Shown here piece by piece: positions 8,412 through 17,224 of a stretch of DNA of 64,000 bases. How positions within the stretch are numbered: the stretch's first letter is position 1; the number at the start of each line of letters is the position of its first letter. Under the pieces are notes generated by a model. It had not been told where the DNA came from. It saw only the letters and a list, made by a program, of their open reading frames with translations, and did no database searches. Location: contig NZ_KB898192.1 of the NCBI RefSeq assembly GCF_000377505.1, forward strand, positions 62,001-126,000. The letters run 5' to 3'. The translations under genes and the position numbers were made by a program. The stretch is from Paenibacillus massiliensis 2301065 = DSM 16942 (GTDB lineage Bacteria > Bacillota > Bacilli > Paenibacillales > Paenibacillaceae).

Positions 8412-9278
8412 ATGTGTGAAGCATCTTCCATTAAACCACTCATTGACAGTAAAGTCGCCTTTATGGGCGCTGGATCATTAGCAGAATCACTGGTACGCGG
8501 CATGATCAGCCGCTCCGTTATTCGTCCCTCGGACATTACCATGATGAATCGCAGCAATGCCAAACGTTTGGCAGAGCTACAGGAGCGATATGGTGTAGAG
8601 ACCGTTGGCGATGAGCAGGCAAAGGATGAGCTCCTGCGCACCAGTCCAGTGATTGTACTGGCAATGAAGCCTAAGGATGCTCGCGCATCGTTGCAGCATC
8701 TGGGCCCACTGCTTTCTGAGCATCAGCTCGTAATCTCGGTTATAGCGGGTCTCTCCATTCGCACGATTCAGGCCTTGCTCGGACGCAAGCAGGCGATTGC
8801 GCGAACGATGCCGAACACCTCCAGCTCGATCGGACTGGGCGCCACTGGCATTACCTTCTCCAAGGAGATTACCGATGACCAGCGCAGCCAGGTCATGATG
8901 ATGTTCGAGTCCGTAGGTACCGTCAGCGTAATCCCTGAGGACAAAATGGAAATTCTGACCGGGATCTCGGGTAGCGGCCCAGCCTATGTCTACTACCTGA
9001 TGGAGGCGATGATCGCCGCAGGAATTCGTGGCGGACTCTCTCCACAGCAATGCCAGGACCTGACGGTGCAGACGGTGCTTGGCGCAGCACGCATGGTTCA
9101 GCAGACTGGTGAGGAGCCTTCTGCTCTTCGTACCAAGATTATGTCGCCCAATGGCTCTACCGTAGCGGCACTTCATGCATTGGATGAGGGGGATTTCTTC
9201 GAAAATGTCATTGCAGCGGTGAACCGCTGTGCCGAGCGCTCTCGTGAAATGGGTGCCGAGCTGGAGGTGCATGAATGA
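8412..9278 (+). CDS. proI: Pyrroline-5-carboxylate reductase
   Basis: Reduces 1-pyrroline-5-carboxylate to proline, the last step of the pathway. 288 residues: an N-terminal Rossmann segment (VAFMGAGSLAESLVRGM), LAMKPKD, a VISVIAGLS stretch, RTMPNTSSSIG, and the C-terminal dimerisation region with GISGSGPAYVYYLMEAM and the SPNGSTVAALHAL stretch. It could equally be named proC; proI follows Bacillus usage for the paralogue tied to proBA. A 211-bp gap separates it from proA without a visible terminator or a second T-box. Its stop codon overlaps the start of mtnW (ATGA), implying translational coupling. Confidence 0.93.
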   Translation: MCEASSIKPLIDSKVAFMGAGSLAESLVRGMISRSVIRPSDITMMNRSNAKRLAELQERYGVETVGDEQAKDELLRTSPVIVLAMKPKDARASLQHLGPLLSEHQLVISVIAGLSIRTIQALLGRKQAIARTMPNTSSSIGLGATGITFSKEITDDQRSQVMMMFESVGTVSVIPEDKMEILTGISGSGPAYVYYLMEAMIAAGIRGGLSPQQCQDLTVQTVLGAARMVQQTGEEPSALRTKIMSPNGSTVAALHALDEGDFFENVIAAVNRCAERSREMGAELEVHE

Positions 9279-10486
9279 GCTATTGCCAAGCTACGTACCG
9301 GGTATACGACGACCACACAGATTTTAACAAGAAGGCTCAGTCCATCGCAGTCGGCATGACTGTCGGCAGCTGGACCGAGCTACCCCAAGCACGTCGCGAG
9401 GCTATGAAGCAGCATCTGGGTGAAGTCATAAGCGTCGATATCCACGATGAAGGACCAGGGCAGCGTTATGCAGATATGACCATTGCCTATCCTGATATCA
9501 ACTTCAGTCGAGACATTCCAGCGCTGCTGGTCACTGTTTTTGGCAAAATTTCAATGGATGGCCGCATTAAGCTTACGAACCTTGCTTTCTCGGATGCGTT
9601 CCTGTCGGCCTTCCGGGGACCCAAGTTCGGAATCTCCGGATTGCGCAATGAGCTCGGTGTCCATGATCGTCCCTTGTTGATGAGTATTTTCAAATCCGTG
9701 ATTGGCCTCGATCTGCCTGAGCTGCGTGAGCAGTTCTACAAGCAGGCCCTTGGTGGAGTGGATCTGATCAAGGATGATGAGATCTTGTTCGAGAATGAGC
9801 TGACGCCGATTGAGAAGCGTGTAGAGGCTTGTATCCAGGCTGCGGAAGAGGCTCGCAAGGAGACGGGTAAAAAGCTGCTGTACGCTGTGAATTTGACCGG
9901 TCCGACCTCCCAGCTGCGCAAGCAGGCTCTCAAGGCCATTGATGCTGGTGCGAATGCCCTGCTCTTCAATGTGCTGTCCTATGGCTATGACGCACTGCAA
10001 GAGCTAAGTGCCGATCCGGACATTCGAATACCCATTGCTGCACATCCAGCGTTGGCGGGGGCTATGTACCCTTCACCTCACTACGGCATCTCGCCCTCCG
10101 TCCTGCTTGGTCAGCTGATGCGACTTGCGGGCGCGGATCTGGTCTTGTTCCCATCTCCGTATGGTTCAGTGACCATGCCACGTGATGAGAATATGGCTAT
10201 TCGGGATGAATTGGTTCGTACGGACTTGCCTTTGCAGCCAAGCCTACCTGTTCCCTCTGCCGGGATCCATCCAGGCCTGGTGCCTCTGATTCTTCGTGAC
10301 TTTGGTACGGATGTGGTCGTGAATGCCGGCGGTGGCATTCATGGACATCCGATGGGCACGGAGGCTGGTGGACAAGCCTTTGTTCAAGCGATCGCAGCTG
10401 CTGGGCAGTCGATCTCGCTCGCGGATTATGCAGAGTCACATCCAGAGCTGAAGGCTGCTCTTGAGCTATGGGGGGGAGAGCGTTGA
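9275..10486 (+). CDS. mtnW: 2,3-diketo-5-methylthiopentyl-1-phosphate enolase (RuBisCO-like protein)
   Basis: A RuBisCO-like protein of methionine salvage that enolises the diketo phosphate made from methylthioribulose 1-phosphate. 403 residues. The loop GGVDLIKDDE (residues 160-169) matches the RuBisCO metal site, with the carbamylatable Lys166 and acidic Asp168/Glu169; loop-6-region and GGGIHGHPMGTEAGG phosphate-binding segments follow. The C-terminal TxG/GG motifs are intact. Its start overlaps the proI stop by four bases, and its own stop overlaps the mtnX start, so translation is chained. Confidence 0.93.
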   Translation: MSYCQATYRVYDDHTDFNKKAQSIAVGMTVGSWTELPQARREAMKQHLGEVISVDIHDEGPGQRYADMTIAYPDINFSRDIPALLVTVFGKISMDGRIKLTNLAFSDAFLSAFRGPKFGISGLRNELGVHDRPLLMSIFKSVIGLDLPELREQFYKQALGGVDLIKDDEILFENELTPIEKRVEACIQAAEEARKETGKKLLYAVNLTGPTSQLRKQALKAIDAGANALLFNVLSYGYDALQELSADPDIRIPIAAHPALAGAMYPSPHYGISPSVLLGQLMRLAGADLVLFPSPYGSVTMPRDENMAIRDELVRTDLPLQPSLPVPSAGIHPGLVPLILRDFGTDVVVNAGGGIHGHPMGTEAGGQAFVQAIAAAGQSISLADYAESHPELKAALELWGGER

Positions 10487-11160
10487 GCCTTAAGCGCAAG
10501 CCAGTCATTTTCTGTGATTTTGACGGCACCATTACCATGAGCGACAATATTGTTGCGATCATGAAGCATTTCAGTCCTCCTGGCTACGAGCCGATCATGC
10601 AGGATATTCTGGATCGTCGCATCACGCTGCTCGAAGGGGTAAGTGCCATGTTCGCACTTATCCCCTCCTCTCGCAAGGATGAGGTCATTGATTTCGTGCT
10701 GGGTCAGGCAGGCATCCGTGAGGGATTTGACACGTTCCTGCAATATATTCGCAGTCAGGATATTGAATTTTTCGTGACGAGTGGCGGAATGGATTTCTTC
10801 ATTCAGCCGCTGCTTGCGCCGTTCGATATTCCGGCCGATCATATCTACTGTAATAGTGCGGATTTTACGAAGGAAGGCATTGAGATTGTCTGGCCGCACA
10901 CCTGCCAGCCACCATGCGAGAACGGCTGTGGCATGTGCAAGACAACAGTCATGCGACGTTATCCGCAGGAGCACTACACGCGTATTCTTATTGGAGATAG
11001 CCTGACTGATTTTGAAGGAGCCAAAATAGCCGATCTCGTCTATTCACGTTCAATATTGACGACCAAATGTCAGGAGCTTGGTGTTCCCCATGTTCCTTTC
11101 GAGACGTTCCATGAGATCGTGAATGATCTGACAACTAAGCTTGAGCAGGGAGTGCTGTAA
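10483..11160 (+). CDS. mtnX: 2-hydroxy-3-keto-5-methylthiopentenyl-1-phosphate phosphatase
   Basis: HAD-family phosphatase that follows MtnW in methionine salvage. With the TTG at 10483 as start it is 225 residues. The nucleophile motif FCDFDGTIT lies at residues 10-18 (Asp12, Asp14), and the acidic motif IGDSLTDFEGA is near the C-terminus. The Cys-rich segment CQPPCENGCGMCK between them is typical of this family. The TTG is favoured because it overlaps the mtnW stop (TTGA) and has a G-rich Shine-Dalgarno stretch just before it; an ATG at 10468 lies inside the mtnW end. Confidence 0.9.
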   Translation: MSLKRKPVIFCDFDGTITMSDNIVAIMKHFSPPGYEPIMQDILDRRITLLEGVSAMFALIPSSRKDEVIDFVLGQAGIREGFDTFLQYIRSQDIEFFVTSGGMDFFIQPLLAPFDIPADHIYCNSADFTKEGIEIVWPHTCQPPCENGCGMCKTTVMRRYPQEHYTRILIGDSLTDFEGAKIADLVYSRSILTTKCQELGVPHVPFETFHEIVNDLTTKLEQGVL

Positions 11161-11161
11161 T

Positions 11162-11806
11162 ATGAGTCTATCTAATGTTCCGGCTGAGGACAAAAATCGT
11201 GTGCTTGGAGAACTGGCGGATATCAAGGATCTGTTCGCTGCACGCAACTGGTTCCCTGGCACCAGCGGCAATCTGTCTATGCGTGTAGGTGAGTTCTCAC
11301 CCGAGAGTTTCCATTTCGCAGTCACTGCCAGTGGCAAAGACAAATCCAAGCGTACACCAGAGGATTTCCTGATCGTAGATCAGAATGGCAAACCAGCAGA
11401 GAACACGGGTCTGAAGCCTAGTGCGGAGACACTGATTCATTGTGAAATCTACCGTCTGACGGGCTGCGGCGCTGTGTTCCACGTACACACAATCTTCAAC
11501 AACCTGATCTCCGAATACTATGGGGAGCAGGGCCATGTTCCTGTACAAGGGATCGAACTCATCAAAGCTTTTAACATCTGGGAGGAGAACGCAGCCATTC
11601 AAATTCCTGTGCTCCCTAACTATGCGGACATCCCTTCTATTGCACGCCTGGTGCCGGATGTCCTGCACGCTGCCATCCCTGGCATCCTGCTACGCAATCA
11701 CGGTATCTATGCCTGGGGGCGTGATGCCTTTGAAGCGAAGAAGCATTTGGAGGCCTTCGAGTTCCTCTTTGAGATTGCTTATCGCCGTCTACTACTTGAA
11801 AAGTAA
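11162..11806 (+). CDS. mtnB: Methylthioribulose-1-phosphate dehydratase
   Basis: Class II aldolase-fold, zinc-dependent dehydratase that makes the diketo substrate of MtnW. 214 residues from the ATG at 11162, which has AGGGAG seven to ten bases upstream. Zinc ligands are visible in VFHVHT (His107 and His109), with Glu at the catalytic SAETLIH region and a late LRNHGIYAWG stretch carrying the further His. It is the last gene of the pro-mtn cluster and is followed by a strong terminator. mtnA, mtnK and mtnD are not in the window. Confidence 0.92.
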   Translation: MSLSNVPAEDKNRVLGELADIKDLFAARNWFPGTSGNLSMRVGEFSPESFHFAVTASGKDKSKRTPEDFLIVDQNGKPAENTGLKPSAETLIHCEIYRLTGCGAVFHVHTIFNNLISEYYGEQGHVPVQGIELIKAFNIWEENAAIQIPVLPNYADIPSIARLVPDVLHAAIPGILLRNHGIYAWGRDAFEAKKHLEAFEFLFEIAYRRLLLEK

Positions 11807-11830
11807 GTCATCAAGCTCCATAATACCCAG

Positions 11831-11876
11831 CCCGCCGAGAGGCCATGTGCTCAACATGCTCTCGGCGGGTTATTTT
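11831..11876 (+). terminator. Terminator after mtnB
   Basis: CCCGCCGAGAG pairs with CTCTCGGCGGG, with an inner CATGT/ACATG extension, followed by TTATTTT. It closes the pro-mtn transcript. Confidence 0.85.
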
Positions 11877-12214
11877 CATGATGCAGAATTTTAGCTTTAT
11901 AGCCCCTTTCTATATAGCTTTATAGCCCTGTATCTAGCTTGCTGTGCTCTTTGTGCTCAGTTCACTCTGAACCACGCACTCTCTCTAGCTTAATACATAT
12001 ACTTACTACTTTGTCCGAGGCTATCTTTACTAATTCTAGCTTCTGCTCCTACAGTACTCATAGGTACTCTCTCCTACTCCCTCACCCAACTTATGGATCG
12101 ACTAACCACTTCTCAGAGAGCTTATAGACTCCTTCTGACTGATCAAGAGAATGAACGGTTACGTCTCGTTGTAGGTCTTATTACTGAACATTGCAAAAAA
12201 GGGGGTGCAGCAGC
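11877..12214. other. Intergenic stretch with short TAGCTT repeats
   Basis: Between the mtnB terminator and the sigma gene. The phrase AGCTTTATAGCCC occurs twice at about 11893-11928, and further TAGCTT words occur near 11935, 11985 and 12038. No gene or clear promoter was found. Confidence 0.4.
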
Positions 12215-12742
12215 ATGAATGATCGAGAAATTTTTGAGATGTACAAAGAGCATGTATATTATTTCTGCTACTATTTGTTGAAAAATCAGGCAGATGCAGA
12301 GGATGTATCCCAGGAGGTCTTCATAAAAGTCATTCTGGCTGATCGAACAAACGTGCGAAATATGAAATCATGGATTCTGCGTATTGCGGCCAATGAGTGT
12401 AACCGTGTTATGAAAAGGCGCCAAACGGGCTGGATGAAGGAGATTCGCAACTATTTGCTCTCCAGAACTCAGCATTCCAATCAAGTGGAGGATCAACTGG
12501 AGCATAGAGAAACCAAGCAAGCACTTCAAGGCTTATACAGTCAACTGCCGGATAAGCTCAGAATGGTCGTCATTCTGCGATATTTGAATGAATTGACCGT
12601 GCCAGAGATTTCCCAGGTCATGAATATACCCGAAGGAACCGTAAAATCAAGGTTATTCAAAGGTCTGAAATTGCTGAATCGTATGGCTGATTCCCAACTA
12701 AAGGAGATGATTACGAATGAGTCCATTTACCAAAAAGGATGA
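12215..12742 (+). CDS. ECF-type RNA polymerase sigma factor
   Basis: A 175-residue sigma-70 family protein with region 2 (EHVYYFCYYLLKN, DAEDVSQEVFIKV) and region 4 (LPDKLRMVVILRYLNELTVP, then a helix-turn-helix ending GTVKSRLFKGLK). It redirects RNA polymerase, probably to its own operon and an envelope-stress set, but the signal is unknown. The ATG at 12215 is preceded by AGGGGGTG; an upstream TTG at 12191 lacks a good site. It overlaps the next gene by 26 bp, whose product is the likely partner or antagonist. Confidence 0.9.
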   Translation: MNDREIFEMYKEHVYYFCYYLLKNQADAEDVSQEVFIKVILADRTNVRNMKSWILRIAANECNRVMKRRQTGWMKEIRNYLLSRTQHSNQVEDQLEHRETKQALQGLYSQLPDKLRMVVILRYLNELTVPEISQVMNIPEGTVKSRLFKGLKLLNRMADSQLKEMITNESIYQKG

Positions 12743-14333
12743 ACAAGTGCCTCAGCCGGATTACGATCTGATGTGGGCAGCCATAGAAAAAGCAGCATAC
12801 AAGCGACAACAAAACCCAAATACCGATCCAGCAGCCCGCCCTCAGCGTGGAAAGCTTGTTCCAGTCAGTCTGGTATTTTCTTGTGCTCTACTTATTGCCA
12901 TCCCAGCATTCGCTGGTGTAGCGATCAATTGGGATAAAATTGGCGGTCGTAGCGTAACCAATGCCTTAAATCATGGGGTTGGACAGCAATATGATCTTGA
13001 GTCGTCAAGTTCAGGAGTTACCATGCATTTGAACGGGGTTGTAACGGATGGAGACAAAATGAAAATGCTCGTATCCTTGGATACTCCTGATGAGCTGACC
13101 TCTTACACTGGATTTTCCACCGAGAGCAATACCTTAACTAGCCAATCCAGTGACAAGACCAAGGTAACTGATTCTTTATATTACGACCCTGACAGTAAAA
13201 AGCTGATTGGTATCTATGAAGCACCCGATACACTACAGGATGATACAAGAGACTATCGGTTCGAAGCACAGAATCTCGTATTCTATGTTGAGCGGGAGAT
13301 TCCTTTACAAGCCCGACCACAGTCTGGGGATACGTTCCATACGGGTGCCACGCAGTACCCTACTATTCAGGTCGAGTCAATCCGGCATACCTCTAGCCAG
13401 ACGGTCATTCGATATAAGGTTGCTGCGGAGCCATCTGACTCAGGACGAGGTGCCCCTCAGTTGGTTGTAGGAATGGACGGTCAGGAGAAGACGGCCATCC
13501 CCACCTATATGCCTAACACAGGATCGGACGTATATATCGAGCAAGTATTCGAGCTATCCGAAGCAGAGTGGAAGCGCTCGGATGTTCGTTTTACTTTTAT
13601 AGAAGAAGCGCGCCGGATTGCCGGGACTTGGACATTTGATTTTGAGGCAGATGGTAAAAAAGCAAGTGAGGCTATGTATACGAAGAAGCTACAGACTAGC
13701 CCTGAATTCCTGGCAAAGACAGGTCTTACTTTAAAGGAGCTAGTAGTTACACCACTAAATATACAAATCCATATAGACCAAGAGGATTCGCTAAAGAAAG
13801 GAATCGTGCATTATAACACGGCTCAGTTGGTTATAGGTGATAGAATCATCACCGGCTCGATTGTAAGGGGGGGTTCCGGAAGCAATCAGCATATATTACA
13901 ATTTGAATCCCCAGAATGGTACAAGGATTGGTCGGCTGTTCCTATGCAGCTTCAATTGAAGGACGCTGTCATTGAGAAACGGGATACCTCAAAGAATTGG
14001 GCTACGCTGAACACGCCGACGGCAGAAAAACAGTTCACTACAATAGATGTGGACGGCATTGAAATTCAATTTGCGTACTACATTGATGGCGAGGAATTGA
14101 TTGTGGAGTCCTCCTCCCATTCTCCTAGCTTCAAGAGGGTTAGTCAGACTACGTTACGCATAGAAGGTACAGAAGTAGTGCCTGAGATCCTTCCTAGAGG
14201 CATGGTACCTGCTGAAATATTCATAGATCACTACAAAAATGTGCCATTGGACGAGAAAATTGAATTGAACCCTGGAATCTACAGATACAGCGACCCAAGC
14301 CGGGATACGGAATTAGACCTTAAATATAATTAG
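12717..14333 (+). CDS. DUF4179-type membrane-anchored protein, probable anti-sigma partner
   Basis: 538 residues: a cytoplasmic N-terminal segment of about 45 residues with a DYDLMWAAIEKA motif typical of small sigma-binding domains, one transmembrane helix (about residues 46-68, VSLVFSCALLIAIPAFAG), then a large extracellular part starting with a DUF4179-like domain (INWDKIGG... LNGVVTDGDKMKMLVSLDTP). The overlap with the sigma gene and the layout suggest that it holds the sigma factor inactive at the membrane until a signal arrives outside. The sigma-binding role is inferred from context; the domain call rests on pattern memory. Confidence 0.75.
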   Translation: MSPFTKKDEQVPQPDYDLMWAAIEKAAYKRQQNPNTDPAARPQRGKLVPVSLVFSCALLIAIPAFAGVAINWDKIGGRSVTNALNHGVGQQYDLESSSSGVTMHLNGVVTDGDKMKMLVSLDTPDELTSYTGFSTESNTLTSQSSDKTKVTDSLYYDPDSKKLIGIYEAPDTLQDDTRDYRFEAQNLVFYVEREIPLQARPQSGDTFHTGATQYPTIQVESIRHTSSQTVIRYKVAAEPSDSGRGAPQLVVGMDGQEKTAIPTYMPNTGSDVYIEQVFELSEAEWKRSDVRFTFIEEARRIAGTWTFDFEADGKKASEAMYTKKLQTSPEFLAKTGLTLKELVVTPLNIQIHIDQEDSLKKGIVHYNTAQLVIGDRIITGSIVRGGSGSNQHILQFESPEWYKDWSAVPMQLQLKDAVIEKRDTSKNWATLNTPTAEKQFTTIDVDGIEIQFAYYIDGEELIVESSSHSPSFKRVSQTTLRIEGTEVVPEILPRGMVPAEIFIDHYKNVPLDEKIELNPGIYRYSDPSRDTELDLKYN

Positions 14334-14356
14334 GCAGTCAATAGTGTAGCTTAACG

Positions 14357-14407
14357 ATAAAGAATCAGGATCTTGTCCTCACCGTGAGGACGTACCTGAT
14401 TCTTTAT
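14357..14407. terminator. Bidirectional terminator between the sigma operon and cntE
   Basis: ATAAAGAATCAGG pairs with CCTGATTCTTTAT, with an inner GTCCTCACCGTGAGGAC hairpin. Runs of T follow on both strands, so it can serve both convergent genes. Confidence 0.85.
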
Positions 14408-14423
14408 CCCTTTTCTTACGAAC

Positions 14424-15617
14424 TTACGACAAAATAGACTCGTCTGAAGGCCCACGGCACTTAAAGGCAAAAACAAGCATAAACGCAGCTAAAATGGAAC
14501 AGATCAAGTACATCGTAGAATAAGAGAACAAGTCTGCTATCGGTCCCAGGAGCACTCCACCCATGGACACACCTAAATCAGCCATTGCAATAAATAAGCC
14601 TATTAAAATATTTCGATTCACTTGAGGTAACACGAAACTCAAATATGTAGTTAAGGTTGGATAGATCAGGGCTTGAGCCACCCCTAAAAAGAACGCACCC
14701 ACATAAAACAATAAAGCACCCGCGATGTTTGAAAGGCTTATACATTCTACACCTATGGCAAGAATCAGCATGATTCCCATCATAAAAGATGAATGCCATT
14801 TTCCGTCCGATGGAATCTTTTTCCTTAGGACAAATCGAGTAATTACAATGGTTCCTGCCTGAAGCATAAGGAAGATCGCCGCACTACCTTTATGAATTTG
14901 CCCCGCATATAGCGGTATAAAAGTGGTTACCGCCCCAAATACAAGAGAAGCAGTAAACATGATAACACTGCATCGAAACAAATGAGGATTTTTGATCAAT
15001 TGGCTATAGGACGACAGCATCCCCGTTCCTAAGCTCTGTTCTTTCTTAGCCAGTTCGGCTTCCTTTGGTCCAACCTTGGTACTAAAACCCGTGATCCCAG
15101 TAAGTACAGCTATGCTAATCATCGCCATTGCAAAGTAGTCTATGTTCTCTACCCTCCACATACCTACCGCGAGCAACGGTCCAAAAACTCCAGGCATGGA
15201 CGCACACAGTGAATACATGGATATGCCTTCAGAACGTTCTTTTTCCGGTAACTCTTCTATGATTCCAAGCTGTAGCGACATGGAGAAAAAGGCAGTACAT
15301 ACTCCTTGCAGTACCCGAGCAAAGAAATATCCTCCAAGACCCGCAAAGGTATAAATGAGCAGAGCTAGACCATTAATGACTAAGATGACGCGCAGTACCT
15401 TAATCGGCCCATAGCGCTGAATCACTTGGCCTGCCCAAGGTCGAAAGACCATGGTTGTCAGCAAATACGCTCCCATAACAATTCCTATTGTTGTATTGGT
15501 AGCGCCTAAGGAATCACCTTTTAAAGGTATGATCACATTCAGGATTGAATTGGCGCTGAAGTACAACAGTGTCAGCAAATAAAGTCGTAGAAACGGTAAT
15601 GATAGTGCTCCCTTCAC
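14424..15617 (-). CDS. cntE: MFS exporter, CntE-like metallophore efflux
   Basis: 397 residues, with about 12 hydrophobic segments and MFS signatures (GDSLGATNTTIGIVMGAY, RPWAGQVIQRYGPIKVLR). It is the last gene of the cntABCDF run and lies 51 bp after cntF, the same arrangement as the staphylopine locus, where CntE exports the metal-free metallophore. Its role is inferred from this position; the family alone would only say drug or metabolite efflux. It ends at a terminator shared with the opposite sigma operon. Expected to be repressed together with the importer when zinc is plentiful. Confidence 0.85.
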   Translation of the reverse strand: MKGALSLPFLRLYLLTLLYFSANSILNVIIPLKGDSLGATNTTIGIVMGAYLLTTMVFRPWAGQVIQRYGPIKVLRVILVINGLALLIYTFAGLGGYFFARVLQGVCTAFFSMSLQLGIIEELPEKERSEGISMYSLCASMPGVFGPLLAVGMWRVENIDYFAMAMISIAVLTGITGFSTKVGPKEAELAKKEQSLGTGMLSSYSQLIKNPHLFRCSVIMFTASLVFGAVTTFIPLYAGQIHKGSAAIFLMLQAGTIVITRFVLRKKIPSDGKWHSSFMMGIMLILAIGVECISLSNIAGALLFYVGAFFLGVAQALIYPTLTTYLSFVLPQVNRNILIGLFIAMADLGVSMGGVLLGPIADLFSYSTMYLICSILAAFMLVFAFKCRGPSDESILS

Positions 15618-15668
15618 TACAAGGTCCCCTTCCTTATCGATACCATTACAGTGGGAAATAACTATACG

Positions 15669-16406
15669 TCATGCCAGTACCTTTCGCAAAAGCTCTTTGG
15701 CGTACAGAGACTGGACATGCTTCAATTCAGAGGTTGCGACCACCTCTTCGATTCGACCATTGCGGATAATCATGATACGATCACATAGGTAAGCAGCGGC
15801 CTGAATATCATGGGTGATGAAGATATATCCCATCGCATAGGTCTCCCTTAAACGCTTCAGCAATTCCAATACCTGCATTTGGACTGAACCATCCAGGGAG
15901 CTTATAGCTTCGTCGAGTAGAATACATTCCGGTTCGGTGATGATTGCTCTTGCAATACATACTCGCTGCGCCTCACCACCGGATAACTCATGCGGGAATT
16001 TGGCCAGGTAAGAATCATCTAATCCAACTTGATGTAGCACCTTACCCATATCTTCAGACTGTAGAGAGCTCCCCGTAATGCTCAAAGGCTCAAGTAGCAC
16101 TTGCTTTACCGTGTAAAAGGGGTTCATGGAAGAGGTATAATCCTGAAAGACAGCGCTGATGGCTCCACGCCTTGTTCTGCGATCTGTAACAGATTTACCC
16201 CCAAAAGAGATCATGCCGTTATCCGGCTTTTCGATACCAAGCAGCAATCTCCCAAGTGTGGATTTTCCGCTACCACTTTCACCAATGATGCCAAGGCATT
16301 CGCCTTTTTCCCATTCGAGGTTCATATCAAATAGCACCTGATGTTGCGTTCTGCGTAACAGACCGTTCTGCCGATATGATTTATTCACATTCTTAACCTT
16401 TAGCAT
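15669..16406 (-). CDS. cntF: Metallophore ABC importer, ATP-binding subunit CntF-like
   Basis: About 245 residues with Walker A (GESGSGKSTLG), ABC signature (LSGGEAQRVCIAR), Walker B (CILLDEAISSLD) and the switch His (FITHD). It resembles the OppF/NikE group of nickel/peptide importers. The ATG at 16406 is preferred over one nine bases further upstream. It overlaps the end of cntD. Together with CntD it should energise uptake of metal-loaded metallophore through CntB and CntC. Confidence 0.88.
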   Translation of the reverse strand: MLKVKNVNKSYRQNGLLRRTQHQVLFDMNLEWEKGECLGIIGESGSGKSTLGRLLLGIEKPDNGMISFGGKSVTDRRTRRGAISAVFQDYTSSMNPFYTVKQVLLEPLSITGSSLQSEDMGKVLHQVGLDDSYLAKFPHELSGGEAQRVCIARAIITEPECILLDEAISSLDGSVQMQVLELLKRLRETYAMGYIFITHDIQAAAYLCDRIMIIRNGRIEEVVATSELKHVQSLYAKELLRKVLA

Positions 16407-17220
16407 GCTCTGCACCTCCCCCCATCAATTGGTTGTAATGCAGATTAAGCGCCTTCTTGGAGGACACAAGGTAACGGGTATATGGATGGCCCGCTCCAGC
16501 AAAAATATCTTCTACTGAGCCCTGCTCCACAATCTCCCCGTCTTTCATCACCATCACGTCATCTGCAATCCGTCTAACCACGCCTAGATCATGTGATACA
16601 AAAATCATCGAGCTGCCGAATCGTACACGAAGCCGCACGAACTGCTCCACAACTTCGTAAGCCGTTACAGCATCCAGTGCCGTCGTTGGCTCATCGGCAA
16701 TGATGACATCAGGCTCAAGCACAATGGCAAGAGCGATCATCACCCGCTGAAGCATCCCTCCTGACAATTCATGCGGATAGCGACGCATAACCACACTCGG
16801 CTCCTTAAGGCCCACACTTGACATGGCAACGGCAATGCTGTTCACCATCTCGCTACGCCGCCAATTAAAATGGACGGACAGGATCTCGAACAGATAGGCT
16901 CCAATCGATCTGGAAGGATCAAATGCACTCATGCCATTCTGCATGATCATACAAAGCCTTCTTCCCCTGTATTGGCGTAATTCCTTCGTAGAAAGTTCCG
17001 ACAAATCAACTCCATTCAGTACAATCCGTCCCGACTGGCGAATTCCGGGTCGATTAAGTCTTGTCAGCGCCTTGCATGTCAGTGATTTTCCACTGCCACT
17101 CTCCCCGACAATAGCCAAGCATTGCCCCTGGACGAGGCGGAAAGAACTGTCGGGAACGAGCACTTGTCCCGTTCTGTCATCCCATATTTTCAAATGCTCG
17201 ACCTCAAGCACAGTTGTCAT
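16393..17220 (-). CDS. cntD: Metallophore ABC importer, ATP-binding subunit CntD-like
   Basis: 275 residues with Walker A (GESGSGKSLTCK), signature LSGGMLQRVMIA, Walker B (VIIADEPTTALD) and switch region FVSHDLGVVRRIAD; OppD/NikD class. The C-terminal stretch GHPYTRYL is typical of oligopeptide/nickel importer ATPases. Only four bases separate it from cntC, and it overlaps cntF, so the whole set is one tightly packed operon. The substrate is inferred from the neighbouring metallophore genes rather than from this protein. Confidence 0.88.
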   Translation of the reverse strand: MTTVLEVEHLKIWDDRTGQVLVPDSSFRLVQGQCLAIVGESGSGKSLTCKALTRLNRPGIRQSGRIVLNGVDLSELSTKELRQYRGRRLCMIMQNGMSAFDPSRSIGAYLFEILSVHFNWRRSEMVNSIAVAMSSVGLKEPSVVMRRYPHELSGGMLQRVMIALAIVLEPDVIIADEPTTALDAVTAYEVVEQFVRLRVRFGSSMIFVSHDLGVVRRIADDVMVMKDGEIVEQGSVEDIFAGAGHPYTRYLVSSKKALNLHYNQLMGGGAEHAKG

Positions 17221-17224
17221 AGAA

